In this document: positions 15,594 through 23,304 of the stretch, one piece after another | Layout of the letters: the number at the start of each line of letters is the position of its first letter | Numbering within the stretch: the stretch's first letter is position 1 | Assembly (NCBI GenBank): GCA_035527715.1 | Contig: DATKZY010000242.1 | Span: 1-36,792 of the forward strand | DNA: 36,792 nt | Direction of reading: 5' to 3' | Origin: DSUN01 sp035527715 | GTDB taxonomy: Bacteria; Planctomycetota; PUPC01; DSUN01 | Position numbers and translations under genes: made by a program | The notes under the pieces: generated by a model | What the model was told of the DNA's origin: nothing | The model's database searches: none | Seen by the model: only the letters and a program-made list of their open reading frames with translations

Positions 15594-16736
15594 TCAATGG
15601 AACAGCGCCCAGCGCTGCCAGGCCCTCTCGGCCTTCCCCAGGTCCTGCTCCAGCACCGCCTCGACCGCCTCCTTCGAGCCCTTCCCGTCCTTCACGGCGT
15701 CCACGATGCGCGCGAACTTGCTCGGCGACTGCTCGAGGAGCCAGGAGACGACGCTGAGGGCGACCGCCCACTCGACGCCGTGCATGTCGCCCACCTTCAT
15801 CTCGAAGAGCTTCTCGAGGGGCGGGGCGGCCTTCCTGCGAATCGCGTCGCGGACGATCTGCCGCCACTCGCTCGGCTTGCGCTCGGCGACGCCTGGGCTC
15901 TCGTACTGCACGCAGTAAATCTGCGGCTCGCGCAGCGCCTCGATCTCCGAGCGGGCCGCCCAGCCCTCGTCCAGCCAGTCCGGCGTGTTCCCGTGCACCT
16001 TGTAGTTCTCGATCGCCAGGTGGCCGGCCCCGTGGGCGATGCGATGCAGCAGGCTCCCCTTGTCCTCGCGCTGCCCGTAGGTCTGCCCCTTCACGAGCAC
16101 CTGGAGCCGATCCGTCACCATGCGCACCCCGCTTGCGTCCCGCAGGAAATCCCGCTCGTTCGGGTTCGCGGTCGGGTGTTGCTCGTAGAACCAGTCGAGG
16201 AACTTGTGGTAGTCCTCCCGCGAGGCGAGGAGGAGCATGTGGCCCTTCCCGTCCCACTTCAGCTCGTCCACGCCGCTCTCGCCGAAGACCTTGCGGAAGA
16301 GCGAGAAGGCCTTCTCGGCCGCGGCCTGGAACTCGTGGCACTCCTTGTGCGTGGCCGCCGCCTTGAAGCGGTAGTGCTCCGAGGCGCTGCACGTGAGGCC
16401 CGCCCCGTACGCGTAGAAGCCGCCCCCCTCGCGCTCCTTCGCATACAGTGCCGCGATCTCGTCGAACCTCTTCCGCGTCTCGTCGTCCGCGCACCGCGGG
16501 CAGGGCGTCCAGCCCACCCCCTTGCAGCAGGCCGGCTCGGCACACGCCGAGCAGAACGCCCGGTACTTGGGGCTCGCCCGGTCGTGCACGGGGCACGGCA
16601 CGCGCTTCGTGTCGCGGCAGCGGGCGCATTGCACCGCCGCGGGCTTGCCCGCCTTCGCCGCGGCGGCCAGGGCCGCCCCGGCGGGCACAAGCAGGGAAGC
16701 CACGGCGACCAGCACGAGCCTGCGCATCTGGGCCAT
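15594..16736 (-). CDS. Secreted Cys-rich protein with degenerate peptidase-MA-like domain
   Basis: A 380-residue protein. ATG at 16736 is chosen for GGAGAGACG upstream and a signal peptide (RRLVLVAVASLLVPAGAALA). The mature N-terminus is a Cys-rich zinc-finger-like region: CARC (37-40), CPVH, CSAC (62-65), CC (70-71) and CPRC (79-82). A gluzincin/peptidase-MA-like domain follows, with HRIAHGAGHLA at 231-241 and PDWLDEGWAARSE around 252-264. The usual HExxH has Arg in place of the catalytic Glu (HRIAH), while the downstream zinc-ligand-like Glu257 in WLDEGWA is kept. Protease activity is therefore doubtful. The family is common in planctomycetes but uncharacterised. It has a good promoter and is divergent from the radical SAM gene. 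Confidence 0.72.
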   Translation of the reverse strand: MAQMRRLVLVAVASLLVPAGAALAAAAKAGKPAAVQCARCRDTKRVPCPVHDRASPKYRAFCSACAEPACCKGVGWTPCPRCADDETRKRFDEIAALYAKEREGGGFYAYGAGLTCSASEHYRFKAAATHKECHEFQAAAEKAFSLFRKVFGESGVDELKWDGKGHMLLLASREDYHKFLDWFYEQHPTANPNERDFLRDASGVRMVTDRLQVLVKGQTYGQREDKGSLLHRIAHGAGHLAIENYKVHGNTPDWLDEGWAARSEIEALREPQIYCVQYESPGVAERKPSEWRQIVRDAIRRKAAPPLEKLFEMKVGDMHGVEWAVALSVVSWLLEQSPSKFARIVDAVKDGKGSKEAVEAVLEQDLGKAERAWQRWALFH

Positions 16737-16773
16737 CGTCGTCTCTCCATCGGGTCCTTCCCTCCCCGGCGGC

Positions 16774-16802
16774 ATCTTAGCGCCGCCTGAGGACCGGGTC
16801 AA
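16774..16802 (-). promoter_or_regulatory. Promoter for the secreted Cys-rich protein
   Basis: On the minus strand, -35 TTGACC (complement of 16797-16802), 17-bp spacer, -10 TAAGAT (complement of 16774-16779). About 30 bases of leader before the ATG at 16736. Confidence 0.65.
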
Positions 16803-16849
16803 CCTTTCCATAGGACCTATAGGCCCTATCAAGGGCTCCCGGCCTCTGT

Positions 16850-16878
16850 TTGCGCCCGCGCGGGCCATCGCCTATACT
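16850..16878 (+). promoter_or_regulatory. Promoter for the radical SAM gene; leaderless transcript likely
   Basis: -35 TTGCGC (16850-16855), 17-bp spacer, -10 TATACT (16873-16878). The ATG of the gene is at 16886, only 7 bases past the -10, so transcription would start at or next to the start codon. There is no room for a ribosome-binding site in the RNA. Confidence 0.6.
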
Positions 16879-16885
16879 GAAGGCC

Positions 16886-18406
16886 ATGAACCGCGCCTTC
16901 TGCAACGCGTGCAAGAAGCTCGTCGCCGCCCAGCCGGTCGAGCGCGACGGAAGGGTGTTCCTCGTCAAGTCCTGTCCCGACTGCGGGCAGACCGAGACCC
17001 TCATCTCCTCCTCCGCCGCGCGGTACCAGCAGAAGCACGCCCTCGGCGCGCCCTTCGACTACCGGAGCTGCAAGCTCGACTGCGTCGGCTGCCACCACTC
17101 ACGCGTGCCCAACCTCGTGTTCGTGGACATCACGAACCGCTGCAACCTCAACTGCCCCTGCTGCATCAACAACACGCCCGCGATGGGCTTCCTGTTCGAG
17201 CCGCCCTTCGAGTACTTCCGAAAGGTCTTCGAATACCTCGGCTCGCTCGACCCCAAGCCCTCGATCCAGCTCTTCGGCGGCGAGCCGACGGTGCGAAAGG
17301 ACCTCTTCGAGATCATCGCCTGCGCCAAGTCCTTCGGCCTGCCCACCCGCGTGGTCACCAACGGCCTGAAGCTCGCCGACGAGGACTACTGCCGCCGCCT
17401 CATCGCCTCCAAGGCCACCATCAACATCGCCTACGACGGGGCCAATCCCGAGGCCTATCGCGTCCTGCGCGGCTCCGACAAGGCCCTCGAAAAAAAGCAG
17501 CAGGCCATCGAGAACATCCGCCGCATCGGCGGCGCCAAAGTCGTCCTCATGACCCTCGCCGCCAGGGGCTTCAACGACCACGAGTTCGCCGACCTCTTCC
17601 AGTTCTGCCACGATCGCCGCGACGCCGTCCGCGCCATCTACTTCATGCCCCTCGCCCACACGTGGGACACCAAGGACTTCGACCTCGTGCCGCCCCGCAC
17701 GACGACCGAGGACATCGAGCAGCTCGTGGACGACGTGTATCCCGACGACAAGGTGGAGTTCCTCCCTGCCGGCTTCCTCGGCCGCATCAAGCACCTACTC
17801 ATCGCCTTGCGGGTGAAGCCCCTCCCCTTCCTCGGCGCCCACCCGAACTGCGAGAGCATGTACATGCTCATCTCCGACGGCGAGCGCTTCTGGCCGATCG
17901 GCCACTACCTGAAGGACTCGCTCTTCGACCTCGCCCGCGACCTGGCGGCCTTCGACGAGCGCCTCGCCCGCAGGATGCCGCCCGATGGCAAGCCCAAGGG
18001 CCTTCGCCGCCTCTGGCTCCAGACCCGCGCCTTCCTCGCCATGGCCCGCCTCACCCTCCACCACGGGCGCATGGACCGCCTCTTCAAGGGCAAGAGCGGG
18101 CTCGGCAGATTCTTCCACGCCCTCGCATTGCCTTTCGGCTTCATCTTCGGACGCCGCACCCGCGGCCTCATGGCGAGGCACACCAACGTCCAGGGCGTCT
18201 TCCAACTCGTCATCCTCCCCTTTGAGGACATGGGCAACATCGAAACCGACCGCTTGGAGCAATGCCCCACCGCCTTCGCCTACTACGACCCCGTCGAGGA
18301 CCAGGCCCGCTGCGTCCCCACCTGCGCCTGGGGCCTCCACAAGACCCCCACCATGAAGAAGATCGCCGAGCACTACGCCTCCCATGCGGCGCCTGGCACA
18401 CCATAG
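16886..18406 (+). CDS. Radical SAM protein with N-terminal zinc ribbon (tetraether synthase/MJ0619-like)
   Basis: A 506-residue protein with ATG at 16886. N-terminal zinc ribbon: CNAC (Cys6, Cys9) and CPDC (Cys30, Cys33). A second Cys group (62, 66, 69) precedes the radical SAM cluster motif ITNRCNLNCPCC, CxxxCxxC with Cys86, Cys90 and Cys93. The SAM-binding GGEPT motif follows (IQLFGGEPTVRKDLF), then VVTNGLKL and a C-terminal CVPTCAWG. The order of ribbon, ARYQQKH and radical SAM core resembles the MJ0619/Tes-like radical SAM proteins, whose best-known member couples lipid tails in archaea. Function here is unknown; lipid or other C-C/C-S chemistry is only a family-level inference. Standing alone with its own promoter, no biosynthetic partner is nearby. 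Confidence 0.82.
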   Translation: MNRAFCNACKKLVAAQPVERDGRVFLVKSCPDCGQTETLISSSAARYQQKHALGAPFDYRSCKLDCVGCHHSRVPNLVFVDITNRCNLNCPCCINNTPAMGFLFEPPFEYFRKVFEYLGSLDPKPSIQLFGGEPTVRKDLFEIIACAKSFGLPTRVVTNGLKLADEDYCRRLIASKATINIAYDGANPEAYRVLRGSDKALEKKQQAIENIRRIGGAKVVLMTLAARGFNDHEFADLFQFCHDRRDAVRAIYFMPLAHTWDTKDFDLVPPRTTTEDIEQLVDDVYPDDKVEFLPAGFLGRIKHLLIALRVKPLPFLGAHPNCESMYMLISDGERFWPIGHYLKDSLFDLARDLAAFDERLARRMPPDGKPKGLRRLWLQTRAFLAMARLTLHHGRMDRLFKGKSGLGRFFHALALPFGFIFGRRTRGLMARHTNVQGVFQLVILPFEDMGNIETDRLEQCPTAFAYYDPVEDQARCVPTCAWGLHKTPTMKKIAEHYASHAAPGTP

Positions 18407-18420
18407 GGATGGCCCATCAC

Positions 18421-18450
18421 TTGACACCGCGGCGCGTTGGGCCTTAGAAT
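18421..18450 (+). promoter_or_regulatory. Promoter for the TIR/WD40 gene
   Basis: Consensus -35 TTGACA (18421-18426) and -10 TAGAAT (18445-18450) with an 18-bp spacer. The predicted leader of about 70 bases ends at ATG 18530. The -10 overlaps any longer in-frame start at 18437, supporting the downstream ATG. The rest of the 123-base gap (18407-18529) is unremarkable. Confidence 0.72.
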
Positions 18451-18529
18451 CGGCATTGTTCGTGAGCCGCGGAGCCGACCGGGCAGGCGAGGCGCGCCGC
18501 GACCTGGGGTCTCCACAGGGGCAGGCTTC

Positions 18530-21442
18530 ATGGCGGACGTGTTTATCAGCCATGTGGAGGAAGACGCGGGCATCGCCCTGGCGCTTGCCGAGGGGCTCGA
18601 GGCCGCGGGCTACGCGACCTGGCACTACGAGCGCGACAGCTTCCCCGGGCCGCCCTACCTGGTGCAGGTCGGGCGGGCCATCGAGGGATCGCGCGCCGTG
18701 CTGATCGTCGTCTCCCCCCACGCGCTGGGCTCGAACCAGGTGACAGGCGAGGTGGTGCGCGCCTACGAGTGTGGGAAGCCGTTCATCCCGATCCTCACGG
18801 GCATCTCGCACTCGGAGTTCCAGGCCCGGCAGCCGCTGTGGCGCCAGGCCATGGGCGCGGCGACGTCGCTCCGCCTCGCCGGCGGAGCGCAGGACGCTGG
18901 GGCGGTGCTGGGGCGCATCATCGCCGGCCTGAATGCCCTAGGCATCGAGCCGGGCGGCGCGCCCGCGGTCTCGCCCGGCGCGGAGGGGCAGGCGCCGGCG
19001 CCCCAGCCCTCCGCTGCGGCGCCCGAGCCCCCTGAGCCTGATCGGCCCCCAGCCGCCGGTGCGGGGCCTCGCGCGGAGGAGGCCAGGCCGGCGGCGGCAG
19101 CTCCCGCGCCCCCCGTCGCCGCTCCCACGAAGACGCCGAAGTCGTGCCTGGAGCCGGACGGCTTCCTTCGCCTCATCGCCGAGAAGGGGCCGTGGACGGC
19201 TGCGAAGCAGGTGCGCGCGGCGCGGGCCAGGCAGCAGCCGGGCTCCGCCCAGAGCAAGACCGCGGAGAGCCTGCTCGCCTTCCTCGACGATCGAGCGCTG
19301 TTCCTCGATGCGTTCCCCCAGGCGCTGGCCGAGCAGGCGCTCAACGAGCTGGCACCCGTCCTGCCCGGTTCGCACAAGGAGAGGTCGCAGGCCGCCGCAC
19401 GGCAACTCGTCGCGCGCGAGATGTGGTTCCGCCGCGTGAGCGCGGACGCGCCCATCAGCCGCCGGTGCCACTCGAACAGCGTGGCGGACATTGCCCTGAG
19501 CGCCGACCAGTCGCTGGCCGCCACGGCGTCGCACGACGGAACCGTCTGCCTGTGGAGTCTGAACAGCAAGGAGTGCCTGCGCCGCCTCGATGAGCCGGCA
19601 AAGAAGGTCGCCCTGTCACCCGACGGCAAACGTCTCTGGACTGCTTCGGCGGAAAGCGTCCGGCAGTGGGACGCCCAGACCGGCGACCTGCTGATGAAGC
19701 TGGACGTGAGCGTTGCGTCCTGGTGTGCCTTCTCCTTCGACGCCTCCCTGGGCATGGCGCTGTGCCAGGGCGGCGCGCTCCGGACCTTCAGCCTCGCGGA
19801 CGGACGAGCGCTCGGCGAGATTCAGATTCCTCACGGCCGACGCGTTGCCACGGCTGCGGCCTCGCTCGATGGCCGCCGGCTCTACGCCTTGTGTGAGGAA
19901 GCCGCAGGGAGCAAGGGCGCGCGCATCTACATGATTGACCCCGTCGAGCGGACCCTGCTGAGGGAAGTCCCCGTGCCCGACGGCCACAAGGTGCAGAGCC
20001 TGGGCACGGACGGCTCTGGCAGGGTCCTGGTCGCTGGCACCGATAAGGGCCAGTGCTTCCTCTCCGTTGACCCGTGGCAACCTGCGCTCACACCATTTGG
20101 CAAGGCAGAAAGCCACGGGGTGGAGGCCCTGTCGCTCTCGCGCGACGGCCGCATCCTCGCTGCCCGCCACAGGGACCCGTACCAGACCGATATCTGGGAT
20201 CTCTTCAGCGACGCCGATCAGCCCCAAGGCTTCCTCGGGAAGGCCCTCACCAGGTTAGGGCTCAGGCGGCCCCCGCCGCCAAAGCCGCTGCTGGTTGGCT
20301 CCCGGTCTGATTTCAACCTCGGACATGTCTGCACCGATGGGTCCCGCGTCGTCTCCTGGTACTACTGTCACGGCTTCACCATCTCCCCGGCTCGGGCCAG
20401 CGAGGGCGCGGCGGATTTCCCGGGGATCTATGGTGGCTCCTACCGCCGCTCCTTCTCGCCCGACTGTGCGCGTCTCCTCGCCGGCCTAGATGTCTCCACG
20501 GCCGGCGGCGCCAAGGTGTACGCCGAGGGGCTCCCGGCCTGGAAAGGGAGCGCCGGCAGCACCTGGTGGGCAAGCAATGACCTGGTGCTCGTGCACAACA
20601 AGCTGTCAGACGATGGGCAGCCCGTATCCGAGTATGCCTACCTCTGGGACCCAACGGCCAACAAGCTCCGATGCTGTCTCCAGCCATCGGGTCCCACGGT
20701 CAGCGCCGCGGCGGCCGATGCGGCGGGTCGGTACGTCTTCTTCACGCACGAGCGCGCGAGCAGTGACGCGAAGGGGGGCCAGTCCGTCGCCATCACGCAG
20801 ATGGAGATCGCCACGGGCAAGGCCATCACCCAGTATGCCCTCGCTGACGTGGCGTGCGAGGGCGACGCCGCGGACCAGGAACTGCTGGGCCAGGTCCGGA
20901 AGACGCGGGGGATCCGGAGACTTTGGGTGTGGGAGTCCCGCGGCCTGCTCCTGGGCATCGCGGCGCCTCCGCCAGGCGACTACAGGAGCACGAGCATTCT
21001 CTTCGCGCTTGACATTGCTGCCGGAACCCTCCGGCATCCCACGAGCCTCCCTGTGGTCAGCTATGCGATCGGGCAGAACGACACCAGGTTCGTCGAGCCC
21101 CTCGGCTGGCTGGCTCTCGCCAGTGGAGACCGGGCCCGCTGGTATGACGTCCTGGGCCGACGGGAGTTGGGCTCCGTGGCGACCCCCAAGCGCTGCGGCT
21201 CCGACACGAGCAACTGTGTTGCAGTGAGCCCCGATGGCGGTCTGCTTGCCGTGGGCGGGTCCTCCCGCTTGGGCGCGGTGTATCGGACGGACCCGCTCGA
21301 GCAGGTCCTGATTGTGCCCTTTGACTGCCCCGTGGACGACGTGGCGTTCGACTGGCCCAACCGCCAGGTGAAGTTCGCCCTGCGACGCGATGCCATCGTC
21401 ACCTACGCGATCGAGGGGACGGGGTTCCAGGCACAGCAGTGA
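18530..21442 (+). CDS. TIR domain protein with C-terminal WD40-like beta-propeller region
   Basis: A 970-residue protein with ATG at 18530 after an AGGGGCAGG-like site. Residues 1-137 form a bacterial TIR domain: MADVFISHVEEDAGIALALA, RAIEGSRAVLIVVSPHALGS, then TGEVVRAYECGKPFIPIL, where Glu74 sits at the position of the NADase catalytic Glu. Residues 140-203 are a Pro/Ala-rich linker. About 207-305 is helical and unrecognised. From about 313 to the end, repeated strands form a WD40-like propeller, the clearest repeat being VADIALSADQSLAATASHDG followed by TVCLWSL. No signal peptide or membrane segment. TIR domains act as NAD-consuming or protein-binding modules in bacterial immunity and signalling. 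Coupled to a propeller, it may sense a ligand or complex. No second defence gene is adjacent, so a defence role is inference. Confidence 0.86.
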   Translation: MADVFISHVEEDAGIALALAEGLEAAGYATWHYERDSFPGPPYLVQVGRAIEGSRAVLIVVSPHALGSNQVTGEVVRAYECGKPFIPILTGISHSEFQARQPLWRQAMGAATSLRLAGGAQDAGAVLGRIIAGLNALGIEPGGAPAVSPGAEGQAPAPQPSAAAPEPPEPDRPPAAGAGPRAEEARPAAAAPAPPVAAPTKTPKSCLEPDGFLRLIAEKGPWTAAKQVRAARARQQPGSAQSKTAESLLAFLDDRALFLDAFPQALAEQALNELAPVLPGSHKERSQAAARQLVAREMWFRRVSADAPISRRCHSNSVADIALSADQSLAATASHDGTVCLWSLNSKECLRRLDEPAKKVALSPDGKRLWTASAESVRQWDAQTGDLLMKLDVSVASWCAFSFDASLGMALCQGGALRTFSLADGRALGEIQIPHGRRVATAAASLDGRRLYALCEEAAGSKGARIYMIDPVERTLLREVPVPDGHKVQSLGTDGSGRVLVAGTDKGQCFLSVDPWQPALTPFGKAESHGVEALSLSRDGRILAARHRDPYQTDIWDLFSDADQPQGFLGKALTRLGLRRPPPPKPLLVGSRSDFNLGHVCTDGSRVVSWYYCHGFTISPARASEGAADFPGIYGGSYRRSFSPDCARLLAGLDVSTAGGAKVYAEGLPAWKGSAGSTWWASNDLVLVHNKLSDDGQPVSEYAYLWDPTANKLRCCLQPSGPTVSAAAADAAGRYVFFTHERASSDAKGGQSVAITQMEIATGKAITQYALADVACEGDAADQELLGQVRKTRGIRRLWVWESRGLLLGIAAPPPGDYRSTSILFALDIAAGTLRHPTSLPVVSYAIGQNDTRFVEPLGWLALASGDRARWYDVLGRRELGSVATPKRCGSDTSNCVAVSPDGGLLAVGGSSRLGAVYRTDPLEQVLIVPFDCPVDDVAFDWPNRQVKFALRRDAIVTYAIEGTGFQAQQ

Positions 21443-21460
21443 CGATGGCGGCGAGGGGCC

Positions 21461-21623
21461 GGGGGTGATCATCTTGACGGGGGACAGGAGGGCAGCTGGC
21501 GGGGGCGCTCAGAGCTGCATGTGCTTGCCAACTATAGGCTTATGGTGATGCGTGAGCGCGGGGAGGCGTCCCGTCAAGATGATCAGGGGGTATTGCGCGC
21601 GCGTGATCATCTTGATCGTCTTG
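21461..21623. repeat. AAGATG-type palindromic repeat, copy 3 (three arms)
   Basis: TGATCATCTTGACGGG at 21466-21481 pairs perfectly with 21570-21585 (16 bp). The same segment also pairs with 21604-21615: TCAAGATGATCA (21574-21585) and TGATCATCTTGA form a perfect 12-bp repeat around an 18-base loop. Alternative hairpins are thus possible. The stretch 21592-21623 matches 4274-4305 at 29 of 32 bases. It starts 18 bases after the TIR/WD40 stop. No gene is seen in the 269 bases between 21442 and 21712. Confidence 0.65.
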
Positions 21624-21711
21624 CGGGAGGCATCGGGCAGGGCGCCCCCCTCCCCCCAGGCGCTCGACCCCCGTTGCGCATGGGTGGACGCCTTCGCGGG
21701 CGGGCGCTGGA

Positions 21712-22410
21712 CTACCAGCGGGAGCGGGACGTCGTGGGCTGGTCCTGGAAGGTGCGACGGGTTTCCTCGAACTCGTAGGCCGCCTCGTCGGCCTCCTGAG
21801 CCGTCTGGCCCGGCCAGTGGCCGAGGAGGGCGCCGTCGTCGCCACAGAGGTCAATCCCAGCGAAGCCGAGAGCTAAGTCCAGTATTTCAAAGTAGTTAAG
21901 GTTGCCGACGAAGCCCACGTGGCCCACGTGGAGGTAGTGGCGTCATGAGGGCACGGGGCCGGGCCGGCCCTGCGGCGGCGTGAGGATGCCCGCCAGCCCG
22001 ACGTCCTGGCACTGGATCGTGGAGATGTTCTTGGTGTCGAAGCTCTGCCAGCCGAACTCCTCGTAGCCCCAAACCAAGACCCCGACAGCACTTAGATAGA
22101 ACCGCGTGCTGCCAAGGTCGCCTGCGCCGAGGCCGAGAAACTGGCCGCCGCCCAAGCCGATGAAGCGACCGTTGACGTATCCTGCCCCCACCGGGGTGAT
22201 CGAGGCGAACGCGCCGTAGATGGCGAAGCCGGGCTCCTCGCTGATGGTGATGCCGACGTCGGCGATCTCCATCATATCTTGTGCTCTGTCAGCGAGATAC
22301 AGCGCGACGAAGTGAAAGGGGTTCTTCGACCGCTCGAGGAGCGAGGTGCATCCCGTCGCGGCGAGTGCGATGGCGAGAAGGCCCAGTGCGCGGGCGGCTT
22401 GTCTTCGCAT
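21712..22410 (-). pseudogene. Lipoprotein-like paralog interrupted by an in-frame TGA
   Basis: ATG at 22410 after GAGGAGAG opens a frame with a signal and possible lipobox (ALGLLAIALAATGCTSLLE). It aligns along its whole length with the neighbour at 22442-23128: FHFVALYLADRAQDMMEIAD, PVGAGYVNGRFIGLGGGQFL, VWGYEEFGW and QDVGLAG match it closely. After GRPGPVPS a TGA occurs at 21943-21945. The same frame then continues RHYLHVGHVGFVGNLNYFE and LCGDDGALLGHW to a stop at 21712, still matching the neighbour (FRNQLHAGYIGIV, DLSGDDGVRLGKW). No frameshift is needed, only one stop codon where the neighbour has Phe. It is either a recent pseudogene, a truncated 155-residue protein or a read-through case. 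Family unknown. Probably co-transcribed with the intact copy, 31 bases upstream. Confidence 0.8.
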
Positions 22411-22441
22411 GACCCGTCTCTCCTCAAGGCGCAGGCCCGCC

Positions 22442-23128
22442 TCAGTAGTCCTGGAAGCCCATGTGGTAGTCGTTGAACTCGAAGGAATTGACGTCGGCCT
22501 CCTCATAGGTCTGCCACGACCATTTGCCCAGGCGCACCCCGTCGTCGCCGGAGAGGTCGAAGCCCAGGAACCCGAGCAGGAAGTCGAGCGTCTCGTAGAC
22601 GTGGGCGTTGGCCACGATGCCGATGTAGCCCGCGTGCAACTGGTTACGGAAGCTGGGGAACGGGCCGGGCCGCCCGTAGGGCTCGACGAAGAGCCCCGCT
22701 CCGACATCCTGGCAATGGAAGCTGGAGAGATCCTCGGTGTCGTACTCGTCCCAGCCAATCTCCTCGTAGCCCCACACCCCCACGCCGCCGCCGGCGAAGT
22801 AGTGCCGGGTCACCAGGAAGCGGCTGTGGCCGATGCCGAACACCTGGCCCCCGCCGAACCCGAGGAACCAGCCGTTGAAGTAGCCCCCGCCCACCGGCAC
22901 CAGCGACCCCGCGGAGACGTAGAGGACATAGCCCGACTTGAGGGTGAACGTGAACCCGAGGTCCGCGACCTCGGTCAGGTCCTCGAACCTGTCCTGGAAG
23001 TACAGCCCGATCGCGTGGGGGAAGTGCTTGGCTCGTCGGCCCAGGTTCGTGCACCCTGGCGTGCCGCACAGCCCGGCGCCCAGCGCCGCCAGCAGCACGA
23101 TGCTCCGAGGAATCCGCGACCGCGCCAT
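22442..23128 (-). CDS. Uncharacterised lipoprotein-like envelope protein (intact copy of tandem pair)
   Basis: A 228-residue protein. ATG at 23128 is chosen for AAGGAGG upstream. N-terminal signal (RSIVLLAALGAGLCGTPGCT) with a possible lipid-modified Cys, though PGC is a weak lipobox. The mature part is rich in Gly and aromatics with alternating strand-like segments: VADLGFTFTLKSGYVLYVSA, VPVGGGYFNGWFLGFGGGQV, RHYFAGGGVGVWGYEEIGWD, ending LDFLLGFLGFDLSGDDGVRL. I do not recognise the family; similar sequences may be confined to planctomycete-like genomes. A strong promoter lies just upstream. Duplicated immediately downstream as the interrupted copy. Confidence 0.78.
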   Translation of the reverse strand: MARSRIPRSIVLLAALGAGLCGTPGCTNLGRRAKHFPHAIGLYFQDRFEDLTEVADLGFTFTLKSGYVLYVSAGSLVPVGGGYFNGWFLGFGGGQVFGIGHSRFLVTRHYFAGGGVGVWGYEEIGWDEYDTEDLSSFHCQDVGAGLFVEPYGRPGPFPSFRNQLHAGYIGIVANAHVYETLDFLLGFLGFDLSGDDGVRLGKWSWQTYEEADVNSFEFNDYHMGFQDY

Positions 23129-23163
23129 CCGTGCCTCCTTGGGCCGTGCCACGCGACACCGCG

Positions 23164-23192
23164 TTTATACCACCGGCGCCGCGCGGAGTCAA
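23164..23192 (-). promoter_or_regulatory. Promoter for the lipoprotein-like pair
   Basis: On the minus strand, -35 TTGACT (complement of 23187-23192), 17-bp spacer, -10 TATAAA (complement of 23164-23169); near-consensus. About 35 bases before the ATG at 23128. Confidence 0.75.
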
Positions 23193-23263
23193 CCCCAGGC
23201 AGGGCGGCTCTGGGACGGCGAGCCCCGCAGGTCAAGGCATCGGGACGGCTGGAGGGGTGGGCT

Positions 23264-23295
23264 GGAGGGGGACTCTTCGCGAAGAGTCCCCCTCC
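23264..23295. terminator. 32-bp perfect palindrome after the VIT/vWA gene
   Basis: Two 16-bp halves, 23264-23279 (GGAGGGGGACTCTTCG) and 23280-23295, are exact complements with no spacer. It begins 10 bases past the VIT/vWA stop on the minus strand. There is no T-run, so termination is plausible but not certain; a protein-binding site or REP-like element is the alternative. Confidence 0.6.
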
Positions 23296-23304
23296 GGCAG
23301 GCGG

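Noticed and set aside
16806..16820. Operator-like palindrome ATAGGACCTAT between the divergent promoters
   Set aside because: Too short and too close to simple-sequence pieces elsewhere to call as a regulatory site.
21943..21945. Selenocysteine at the in-frame TGA
   Set aside because: The intact paralog has Phe there, not Cys, and no convincing SECIS-type hairpin was seen directly downstream.
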